Positions 1 through 5,783 of a stretch of 6,772 nucleotides of DNA are shown piece by piece (position 1 is the first letter of the stretch; each line of letters opens with the position of its first letter). This stretch comes from Anaerolineales bacterium UBA2232. Its GTDB lineage: Bacteria > Chloroflexota > Anaerolineae > UBA2200. Below the pieces are notes generated by a model, which saw nothing but the letters and a program-made list of their open reading frames with translations, had not been told where the DNA came from and did no database searches. The position numbers and the translations under genes are program-made. Location of the stretch: positions 1-6,772 of the forward strand of contig DDYO01000189.1 of the NCBI GenBank assembly GCA_002348045.1, given 5' to 3'.

Positions 1-104
1 GCTGTCAACAGCATCCTGGATCCGGCCATGGAACCCTCGCCGCACAGAGCGCAAAACGCGTTGCGTCGCCGCCGGAAACGGCCAAGAGGACCGGCACGCC
101 ATGA
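1..104 (+). CDS. 3' end of an upstream gene (partial, unidentified)
   Basis: The third reading frame (first full codon at 3) is open from the left edge and stops with TGA at 102-104. This overlaps the ATG of the ASCH gene as ATGA. The 33 visible residues are rich in Ala, Pro, Gly, Lys and Arg and end in TAKRTGTP-like low-complexity sequence, typical of a disordered C-terminal tail, so no family can be assigned. The support is the 4-base stop/start overlap, the same junction used at 601-604 and 5780-5783 in this cluster. The other two + frames are also open here, so openness alone proves little. The alternative is that this is a non-coding leader of the ASCH gene. Confidence 0.4.
   Translation, partial: CQQHPGSGHGTLAAQSAKRVASPPETAKRTGTP
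84..90 (+). promoter_or_regulatory. Ribosome binding site of the ASCH gene
   Basis: AAGAGGA lies 10 bases before ATG 101. The ASCH frame stays open upstream to the window edge, so this site, together with the canonical ASCH N-terminus MKILSVRQPW, fixes the start at 101. Confidence 0.55.
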
Positions 105-604
105 AAATCTTGAGCGTGCGACAGCCATGGGCGTGGCTGATCATCAGACCCGACCTGCAAGGGGAGGACCGCAGAGCGGCGTCGCTGGCCGGGTCGATGA
201 AGATCATCGAAAACAGATCGTGGCCGACCACCTACAGGGGCCCATTGCTCATTCACGCGGCCAAGGCCATGACTGCGCCGGAATACCTGGCCGCAGTGGG
301 CTACCTGGAGGCGTTGACGTACGCTGCTGTCATCGATCCCGTCACGTTGCCGCCCATGGATCAGCTGCAGCGCGGCGGTATCGTTGGGATGGCGAGGCTT
401 GTGGACTGCATCGCGCCAGCAAGCCGAACAGCTGGGGACCACAGCCACTGGCACAACGAAGGCATGTACGGATGGCGACTTGCGGATGCATGCGCACTTC
501 CGTTTGAGGCTTTGAAAGGGCGTCTGGGGCTGTTTGAACCACCTGTGCACTATGCGGCAGCTGGCTGGGAGCAATTGGTTTGCCAGAGTGAGAGGCCCCA
601 ATGA
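101..604 (+). CDS. ASCH domain-containing protein (PUA-like fold)
   Basis: This 167-residue protein is essentially one ASCH (ASC-1 homology) domain. The N-terminal strand MKILSVRQPWAW (1-12) is the family signature. It is followed by K34-x2-E37-N38-R39 and W41..Y45-R46-G47, which form the conserved K..ENRsW.T.yRG block, then H52 in a buried strand. A glycine-rich strand GGIVGMARLVDC (92-103) and the closing YGWRL...LPFEALKGRLGLFE (123-146) complete the domain. ASCH domains share the PUA-like beta-barrel and bind RNA or modified nucleotides. Some members are ribonucleases or acetylcytidine amidohydrolases, but catalysis here is not shown. The start at 101 has AAGAGGA upstream and overlaps the preceding stop by four bases. 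Its stop overlaps the ATP-grasp start (ATGA, 601-604), so the two are probably co-translated. Residues 20-33 form a polar insertion before the signature lysine. Such genes are common in phages and mobile elements. The family call is firm; the substrate is unknown. Confidence 0.9.
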   Translation: MKILSVRQPWAWLIIRPDLQGEDRRAASLAGSMKIIENRSWPTTYRGPLLIHAAKAMTAPEYLAAVGYLEALTYAAVIDPVTLPPMDQLQRGGIVGMARLVDCIAPASRTAGDHSHWHNEGMYGWRLADACALPFEALKGRLGLFEPPVHYAAAGWEQLVCQSERPQ

Positions 605-1383
605 AAAACCGAATTCACGGGGTTCTGCTGCAATCGCCAACGTCCCATTCGCCTTTTGAGATCGCTGCCTGCCGAGCGGGTGCACTACTCACCGACATCC
701 CGGCTTTGAATGTGCCGATGGAGGGTTTGAAGACCCATGTGCAGCATCTACTTGACGGGTACATGCCGGTCGGGTCGGTCGAGTATGTCCGCGAGTGCAT
801 GGAGCTCGCCGGCATGGCGGTGCCCAGTGCAGAAAGCTACCCGAAAGCACTGGCGCCGTTTCTGCACCGAAAGGTGTGGCGGTCCCGGGGGCTACCGACA
901 AAGCGGGCATTCATCAAGCCAGCTGAGACCTGCAAGCTATTCACCGGGTTCGTCTATGACCCACAGCTCGCCCGTGAGGATTACACGCCGCACGATCAGG
1001 AGCAGCTGGACAGAGTGGGGAGACTGCCCGTCGATGTGCCTTTGCACGTCAGCGAGGAAGTGGTCTGGGTCAGTGAGTGGCGCTACTACATCCAGCGCGG
1101 CCAACTGATCGGGCAGGGACGTTACGACATCGACGGGGCCGACAAGGCGCCGCTGCCGAGCGTTGCGGTACTGCGCCAATGTGTCGACGCAATGGGGCGG
1201 GACAAGGTGATGGCCATCGACCTGGGCGTGCTCTCAACCGGGCAAACGGCACTGGTTGAGGCAACCGACGCCTGGTCTGTCGGCTTGTACGGTCGAGCCT
1301 TGGAACCGCGGCAGTACCTCGCATTCCTGGCTTCGAGATGGGAGCAGATCGCCGCTGGTCGCGCAGATCTGGTGGGAGCATGA
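601..1383 (+). CDS. ATP-grasp domain protein, R2K clade
   Basis: This 260-residue protein has the layout of R2K-clade ATP-grasp proteins (the R2K_2/R2K_3-type families, relatives of the CDC123 clade). Residues 1-95 form a divergent N-terminal part. RAFIKPAETCKLFTGFV (102-118) carries the nucleotide-binding Lys106 and the typical K-x-FTGFV strand. VVWVSEWRYYI (154-164) supplies Glu159 and Arg161. GQGRYDI (171-177) follows. AIDLGVLSTGQTALVEATDAW (205-225), with Asp207, Glu220 and Asp223, forms the metal/ATP site, and GLYG (228-231) is characteristic. ATP-grasp enzymes join a carboxylate to an amine through an acyl-phosphate; R2K members are predicted to modify proteins or peptides, with no substrate known here. 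ATG 601 overlaps the ASCH stop as ATGA and has GTGAGAGG at 588-595, five bases upstream. The domain appears complete with all key residues in place, so an active ligase is likely. It is probably cytosolic, with no signal peptide or membrane segment. Confidence 0.85.
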   Translation: MKNRIHGVLLQSPTSHSPFEIAACRAGALLTDIPALNVPMEGLKTHVQHLLDGYMPVGSVEYVRECMELAGMAVPSAESYPKALAPFLHRKVWRSRGLPTKRAFIKPAETCKLFTGFVYDPQLAREDYTPHDQEQLDRVGRLPVDVPLHVSEEVVWVSEWRYYIQRGQLIGQGRYDIDGADKAPLPSVAVLRQCVDAMGRDKVMAIDLGVLSTGQTALVEATDAWSVGLYGRALEPRQYLAFLASRWEQIAAGRADLVGA

Positions 1384-1420
1384 AAAACCGTGCCGGTAAT
1401 GAAAGCCACCTTGGTTGGGC

Positions 1421-1448
1421 TTGATCATTTGGTGAACCGTGTGATCCT
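1421..1448 (+). promoter_or_regulatory. Possible weak promoter before the 108-residue gene
   Basis: The 1384-1477 gap is the only intergenic space in the window. TTGATC (1421-1426) resembles a -35 box. After 16 bases comes GATCCT (1443-1448), a poor -10 box preceded by TG at 1440-1441 (extended -10 style). GATCA (1423-1427) and TGATC (1442-1446) also form a short inverted repeat that could be an operator. No terminator hairpin with a T-run is present, so read-through from the ATP-grasp gene is equally possible. The match is weak. Confidence 0.2.
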
Positions 1449-1467
1449 GAATTGACCGCACATCAGT

Positions 1468-1472
1468 AGGAG
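1468..1472 (+). promoter_or_regulatory. Strong ribosome binding site of the 108-residue gene
   Basis: AGGAG sits five bases before ATG 1478. It is among the best Shine-Dalgarno matches in the window. It fixes the start and suggests that this gene is translated independently of the ATP-grasp gene. Confidence 0.7.
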
Positions 1473-1477
1473 CAGGC

Positions 1478-1804
1478 ATGCCATCAAAACAAATTCAGCC
1501 CGGTTGTTGGGTTGCAAAGTTCACCAGCCGGGAACGTCCGGAGATTGGCCGCGTCAAGTACGTTCGGCCGTCGCCGCATGGGCGGAACGGAAATGAACTG
1601 ATGGATGTTGTTCTGTACAACCTCAAGGGAGAGCGCCTTTGCAAAGGCGTCCCGCCCATCGGGGAGTCCGAGAGCTACGCCAGGAACGTGGATGTAGACG
1701 GCTGGGAGGTCATTGCGAAGCCTGATTTCGAAATGTTGGAGTTGGCAATGACGCGCGGGATGCAGGTTGCCATGCTGCGCATGCGGCCTACTGCCGTTTT
1801 TTGA
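1478..1804 (+). CDS. Small hypothetical protein, 108 residues
   Basis: I do not recognise a family. The protein is soluble, with no signal peptide or membrane segment. Residues 5-60 alternate short hydrophobic strands with turns (IQPGCWVAKF at 6-15, IGRVKYVRP, MDVVLYNLKGERL), suggesting a small beta-barrel of SH3-like type. A later strand ends in DVDGWEVIAKPDFEML, followed by a short Met-rich helix carrying MQVAMLRMR. The start is set by AGGAG five bases upstream. Its TGA (1802-1804) overlaps a TTG at 1801 in the frame of the giant gene, and the giant gene's better ATG lies only 50 bases downstream, so the two are very likely one transcription unit. The QPG-x-W opening resembles EPGQYW near the start of the giant protein, hinting at a shared fold, but this is too short to prove homology. 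Coding status is supported by the ribosome site and by fit into the cluster. Confidence 0.7.
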   Translation: MPSKQIQPGCWVAKFTSRERPEIGRVKYVRPSPHGRNGNELMDVVLYNLKGERLCKGVPPIGESESYARNVDVDGWEVIAKPDFEMLELAMTRGMQVAMLRMRPTAVF

Positions 1805-1829
1805 GAGAACTCGTTCACGAGCAAGAAGA

Positions 1830-1846
1830 CCCCGAAAGGGGGGAAG
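1830..1846 (+). promoter_or_regulatory. Shine-Dalgarno region with GNRA tetraloop hairpin before the giant gene
   Basis: CCCC-GAAA-GGGG (1830-1841) can form a perfect four-pair hairpin with a GNRA-type loop. It is followed directly by GGAAG (1842-1846), eight bases from ATG 1855. The purine run AAAGGGGGGAAGAA is the strongest ribosome site for this gene, while TTG 1801 has none. The site therefore supports the start at 1855, and the hairpin could tune access to it. Confidence 0.5.
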
Positions 1847-1854
1847 AATTAAAG

Positions 1855-4800
1855 ATGGAAATCAAAACCATGCAGCAGAACGGGCTGGCCTTGAGTTCGT
1901 CTGAGGATCAGGACGATGGCAGTTTTGAGCGGATCGAACGATCCAACGCCCTGGAGCCAGGGCAGTACTGGCGATTGACCAAGTCCATCAAGGTCAAGAA
2001 CCCGCACAGCTCTTTCTACTCCGACAACACATTGCATGAAGGCGAACTGCACCTGGTCACCAAACTGTTCGAGTTCGAAGGGGTGCTCCATTCGATCACG
2101 TTCCTGGAACACCCGCGCGAGGTCGGGGCTGGGAACTTTTCCTCATACACCCTGCTGACCAAGGATTTTCTCGATGCATTTGAGCCGGTCCAAATGGAGG
2201 AGGCCAAGGCCATACGGGCGAATGAACAGTCCGAGGTGATGGACGAACTGCGGGAGATTCAGGAAGAAATGCAGCAGGCCATACAGAACCCGCTGGCTCT
2301 CCCGCCTGTTCAGGAGGCAGCCAAGGAAGCCGTTGAAGAATTCGAGGAAAACGAAGCGGCCCGCGTGCAAACCGAAGTGCGGGACGCTGACCGTCGAGCG
2401 GCAGATCTGCGCCGCATTCATCGTCGCGCTGCAAGACGGTCAGAAGCCAAAGGAAACCCGGTTGCGGTCCGCAAGGCGACCATCTCCGACCGCCTGGACG
2501 TGATGATCGCCGAAGGTGTCACGTCCGACGGCGTGCGTGAACTCAAGCTGGAGGCCGGCCGTAGGTTGGCGATCGCCAAAGCGACCAGCACCTGGCTTGA
2601 AAAACGCACCAGGGCGATGTCGGATGTCATGAAGAAGTTGACCCCCTACGCGGCCGAATCCGCGCAATTGGCCTTGGCCAGCGCCAGCTCGGCGATTGAT
2701 CGCGTAACCGAGATCGAGCGCGGCATCACATCGCTAAAGCTGTACACGGGCGATGGCGTGGACATCGTTCCGGTTCGCGAGGGGGCGGACGCATCGACCA
2801 GGGAGCCATTGACGCTGATGCAGCGCAAGCTCGCCATGGACGAAGAACTGGTGGTGCATGCCGACATCGAGGACGATTTTGACTGCGGCAGTCAGGAGAT
2901 ATTCTTCAAACGCCTGGCCACCGACGACAAGCTTCTTGACCAGATTTTGCCCACGCCGCGCTGCGTGGTTTCGATGCTGACGACGCGCCGGCGCATCCAA
3001 TACAACGAAAAGATGGATCCCTTTGAGAGGGTGGTCCGTGAAATGGACAACAAGCGGGTTTTCCTTCTCGTGCGCAACGGGCAGAACGTGCACGCGATCT
3101 ATTCCTGTGAGCCGTCGCACGAGGCCGCTGCCAGGCTCTTTCCCACCGAGGCGGAGATCCATGCCCCATTCAAGGGCTTGGACGGTTCGAGCATCGGATT
3201 GCAGGACGTGGCCTTCGGTAAGGCCTCGGGGCGGTTCGAGGATCAGGCACTGCACTATCGTCGCTTCTTGATCCTTCTGTGCGGGCTGGACCACCGTCTC
3301 AACATGTTCGGCGAGTTCTACCCGCCGGATCAACAGGCCTCATTCATGTCCAAAGCGTTCCAGGAGCGCTACTTCAGGTTCATCGAGGATGACGATGTGT
3401 CACGCCTGCTGGGGGGAGATCGTGAGGGCGTCTACAGCTGGATGAAGCGACACAACGCCAATCTGCGTTCAGGTTCTCGCGTGATCGTGCAAAGCGGGGC
3501 AGTGCTGGCAAAGGCGACGCCACACATTGCCCGCACCAAGAACACAGAAATTGACCAAATTGAGGTCAGGCGTGGAGTGCTGATCGCTGCGGAGAAGTCC
3601 GGGAGTCTGTACCTGCAGATCCCGACGGTCAAGGACAACTACCGGCGCGGCACGGCGGCCGCATGGGTAACGGGACCCGATGCATACAAGCATGACGGCA
3701 TGCTCGACTGGTTCCTCTGTGTGGACCGGGTGCGTGCCGAGGACGTTCGACGCTACATCGCGGACCGAACTCAGCGCATTGGCTCGATTTCGTGGCTCCG
3801 GACGCTGCGCCGCGTGGAAGCCCAGCTGCAGGCCGATGAGTTGCAGCAGCAAGAGCTTCGTCGTTTTTTGCGCCAGTCCGCGCTGGACGCCGGCGTGCAC
3901 ACCGCAGAAGGGGTCGATGAGGCGGTTGACCAGGCTATTGCGACGTGGCGGGCAGACCACCGCGGCGCTCCTGCCCCAGACCTGACCGAGAAAACAGCGG
4001 TGTCGCAGTTGCTCTCGCTCGTGTTTCCGCGGCACCAGCTGGCCCAATCCATGCAGCCGATGGTGGAAGAACTGTGCAAGCGCGCCAAGCTGTACCCCCT
4101 CATGCTCACCCGCACGGGCAGCAATGAATTTGTGCTCTACAGCATCACGCCGATTGACGAACGCCGTAAGTGCAGCTCTGCAGTGAAGTGGGGCTGGGTC
4201 CAGCGCAATCTGCTAAAGATGGGCAAGACAAAGCTGGCGCTCGGCTCTGAATCCGTGGTCTGGCTGCAGAAGGAGTTCCTCGAAGCAACCGAAGAGATTG
4301 TGGTGCGATGGCCCGACCTTGACGAATGGACGCATGATCGCCCAGAGCCATGTCCCGTGCGGGTGCTCAAGAGGGCCGTCAATGAGTTCTACCGTGGTCA
4401 GCGTTTGGTCGAGCACTTTGCCGAGGCGAAAAAGAGCGGGGCTGGTATCGACCAGGAATTGCTTGAGCAGTGGCTCAAGACCGTCAGCACGGCGGCTCGA
4501 GACCTCGCCAACAGCCAGACGGCGCACCTTTGGGTACCGCTGGGAGCCTACCAGGCCAAACCAGGGGAGAAGCCGACATTCGTGTACGCGAAGTCAACGC
4601 TCGTCGGTGTCGTCAAGGCATACGGAACGAAACAGCAAAAGGAGTTGCTGCTCGCGACCAAGGGCTTTCGTTCGCAGTGGGCCAGGAACGAAATGGCGAA
4701 AACAGAGAGCGATCTGTGGAGATTCATGGTGTGCAATGAACTGCACACAGCAACCATCGAGTTGAGCGGGCGCCTTCGTCAGTACAGCGTTCCGGCATGG

Positions 4801-5202
4801 AGCCAGCAGCAGACGAAGGCCCCTGGTGGCTACAAGCGCAAGCAACGCGACAGGCGCTACCACGGGCCAGCGGAAACGAGGGCAGACCGGCGAAAGAAGG
4901 GTGGAGACCCCATGCATTGGGATGCAACAGTGACGCTGTCTTTCAATCGAGCCATCGACACCTTGATGGGCGTCAATCCGGGTCCTCGCAGGGCCTTCTA
5001 CAAGACTGTGGAGCAGCGCGTGGACCGGATATGGGGCGGCAACAGGAGTCATGAACAGGTGCTGGCCGAACGCGATGCAGAGCGATCGCGGCGATATGAG
5101 CCTTCAACGCCTGTGGCGTTCGATCTGGCTCCTTGCTTGTGGAACGCCAGTCCTGGCAGATCCCTGGCGAACAAGTACTTCAACCCAAAGGCGGCAGCTT
5201 GA
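1855..5202 (+). CDS. Giant orphan protein, 1115 residues, coiled-coil and basic C-terminal region
   Basis: I recognise no family and see no Walker A, nuclease, helicase or protease motif, no signal peptide and no membrane segment, so it is probably a large cytosolic protein. Residues 33-112, opening with EPGQYWRL, look beta-rich. Residues 113-200 are a highly charged Glu/Arg/Ala helical stretch, likely coiled coil, and 202-310 continue mostly helical. The core (about 320-980) mixes strands and helices. It includes two similar strand-turn-strand blocks (KRVFLLVRNGQNVHAIYS at 400-417 and one at 745-766) and an amphipathic Gln/Glu-rich helix at about 652-680. Residues 988-1015 are strongly basic (KRKQRDRR, RRKK), suiting nucleic-acid contact. 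The last 100 residues are variable. ATG 1855 is preferred for its GGGGGGAAG site. TTG 1801 would add 18 charged residues and a 4-base overlap with the previous stop. The stop overlaps the TTG start of the membrane gene. The reading frame is unbroken for over 3.3 kb with G+C-rich third positions, so it is surely coding. Confidence 0.88.
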   Translation: MEIKTMQQNGLALSSSEDQDDGSFERIERSNALEPGQYWRLTKSIKVKNPHSSFYSDNTLHEGELHLVTKLFEFEGVLHSITFLEHPREVGAGNFSSYTLLTKDFLDAFEPVQMEEAKAIRANEQSEVMDELREIQEEMQQAIQNPLALPPVQEAAKEAVEEFEENEAARVQTEVRDADRRAADLRRIHRRAARRSEAKGNPVAVRKATISDRLDVMIAEGVTSDGVRELKLEAGRRLAIAKATSTWLEKRTRAMSDVMKKLTPYAAESAQLALASASSAIDRVTEIERGITSLKLYTGDGVDIVPVREGADASTREPLTLMQRKLAMDEELVVHADIEDDFDCGSQEIFFKRLATDDKLLDQILPTPRCVVSMLTTRRRIQYNEKMDPFERVVREMDNKRVFLLVRNGQNVHAIYSCEPSHEAAARLFPTEAEIHAPFKGLDGSSIGLQDVAFGKASGRFEDQALHYRRFLILLCGLDHRLNMFGEFYPPDQQASFMSKAFQERYFRFIEDDDVSRLLGGDREGVYSWMKRHNANLRSGSRVIVQSGAVLAKATPHIARTKNTEIDQIEVRRGVLIAAEKSGSLYLQIPTVKDNYRRGTAAAWVTGPDAYKHDGMLDWFLCVDRVRAEDVRRYIADRTQRIGSISWLRTLRRVEAQLQADELQQQELRRFLRQSALDAGVHTAEGVDEAVDQAIATWRADHRGAPAPDLTEKTAVSQLLSLVFPRHQLAQSMQPMVEELCKRAKLYPLMLTRTGSNEFVLYSITPIDERRKCSSAVKWGWVQRNLLKMGKTKLALGSESVVWLQKEFLEATEEIVVRWPDLDEWTHDRPEPCPVRVLKRAVNEFYRGQRLVEHFAEAKKSGAGIDQELLEQWLKTVSTAARDLANSQTAHLWVPLGAYQAKPGEKPTFVYAKSTLVGVVKAYGTKQQKELLLATKGFRSQWARNEMAKTESDLWRFMVCNELHTATIELSGRLRQYSVPAWSQQQTKAPGGYKRKQRDRRYHGPAETRADRRKKGGDPMHWDATVTLSFNRAIDTLMGVNPGPRRAFYKTVEQRVDRIWGGNRSHEQVLAERDAERSRRYEPSTPVAFDLAPCLWNASPGRSLANKYFNPKAAA
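5188..5192 (+). promoter_or_regulatory. Ribosome binding site choosing TTG 5199 for the membrane gene
   Basis: AAAGG lies six bases before TTG 5199, inside the last codons of the giant gene. The farther TTG at 5133 has no comparable site. Starting at 5199 also puts a hydrophobic segment right at the N-terminus. Confidence 0.4.
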
Positions 5203-5783
5203 GAGTCTTCCTGTACATCGTCGGAGCCCTTGTCGCGGGGGTTCTGGCTGGCATTTGCGCTGGGGGCGCCTTGGTGTTGTTCGCTCCATGCCGCTGGTTT
5301 GGATCCTCCTTCGAGGGGGCATGCGGATACGGTGGCGTCTTTACTGGCTTGATGCTCGGCGTCGCCGTCGCTTTCATCACGGCCATCAGCATCCTGGTCT
5401 ACCTGCTCCGCCGCGACCGGACTGAAGAGCCTGCGGCCGCATTTCCTCCACAAGCAAGGTGGTTGCTCGTGGCGTGGGGAATCATGCTTTTCTTCATGCA
5501 AAGCGGGGAGCTTGCAGTCTTCGGTGGTCAGTTCGGAGATCTAGTGCAGAGCGGCGCGGGGCTGGTCGGAATGGTCGTTTATTTCGGGCTGTCAGCAGCA
5601 TTGGCCAGGGCGATTGGAAAGCATCCAGCAATAGCACTGACCTCGCTGGTGCCGTTTTTTGGGCCATTGCTCACTGCGGTGGCGCTGTTCTGGAAGCCGA
5701 TCACAGGGCAGATCAAGCCCGAAGGCAACGCGTCGACAATGGGACCTTCGGATCCATCAGAGATAGGAGTCGGCCCAACATGA
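5199..5783 (+). CDS. Multi-pass inner-membrane protein, 194 residues, unknown function
   Basis: The protein has about five hydrophobic segments: roughly 5-29, 46-70, 88-108, 119-139 and 144-165. They are rich in Gly and Ala with small-xxx-small spacings (GALVAGVLAG), which suits tight helix packing. Basic residues after segment 2 (R71, R72, R74) and between segments 4 and 5 (R137, K141) predict a cytoplasmic N-terminus by the positive-inside rule. That places the loop with Cys31 and Cys42 (CRWFGSSFEGAC) in the periplasm, where they could form a disulfide. The C-terminal tail (166-194) is polar, Gly/Pro/Ser-rich and probably disordered. There is no lipobox at Cys20, because Ile precedes it. 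The start chosen is TTG 5199, overlapping the giant gene's stop as TTGA; a TTG at 5133 would add 22 polar residues, mostly overlapping that gene. Its TGA overlaps the next ATG (ATGA, 5780-5783). I recognise no family. Position implies a membrane partner or anchor for the neighbouring proteins, but that is inference. Confidence 0.75.
   Translation: MRVFLYIVGALVAGVLAGICAGGALVLFAPCRWFGSSFEGACGYGGVFTGLMLGVAVAFITAISILVYLLRRDRTEEPAAAFPPQARWLLVAWGIMLFFMQSGELAVFGGQFGDLVQSGAGLVGMVVYFGLSAALARAIGKHPAIALTSLVPFFGPLLTAVALFWKPITGQIKPEGNASTMGPSDPSEIGVGPT
5765..5769 (+). promoter_or_regulatory. Ribosome binding site of the terminal gene
   Basis: AGGAG lies ten bases before ATG 5780, inside the last codons of the membrane gene. 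Together with the ATGA overlap it supports coupled but efficient initiation at 5780. Confidence 0.6.

Noticed and set aside
28..507. Alternative + frame of 159 codons across the ASCH gene
   Set aside because: Its Arg/Ala/Gly-rich translation has no domain, and the overlapping frame carries the full ASCH signature.
5..685. Long open frame on the minus strand (226 codons) opposite the ASCH gene
   Set aside because: It lies wholly opposite well-recognised ASCH coding sequence, has Pro/Arg/His-rich low-complexity translation and no family features. It is a high-GC shadow.
1767..1804. CATGC-TGC-GCATG repeat followed by a T-run near the end of the 108-residue gene, as a possible terminator
   Set aside because: The stem is only five pairs, the T-run is about 15 bases downstream of it, and the cluster clearly continues across the junction.
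2734..3333. 199-codon minus-strand frame inside the giant gene
   Set aside because: No ribosome site or recognisable motif was seen, and it sits opposite a 3.3 kb intact coding frame.
4213..4245. KMGKTKLALG in the giant protein as a possible P-loop
   Set aside because: It lacks the GxxxxGK[ST] spacing of a Walker A motif, and no Walker B partner follows.
5145..5169. Inverted repeat CGCCAG / CTGGCG with a 13-base loop upstream of TTG 5199
   Set aside because: It is only six pairs, lies within coding sequence, has no T-run, and an alternative CCAG/CTGG pairing competes with it. Chance is sufficient.
5254..5258. Possible lipoprotein box at Cys20 of the membrane protein
   Set aside because: The residue before the cysteine is Ile, whereas a lipobox needs Gly, Ala or Ser. 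The segment is better read as a plain transmembrane helix.
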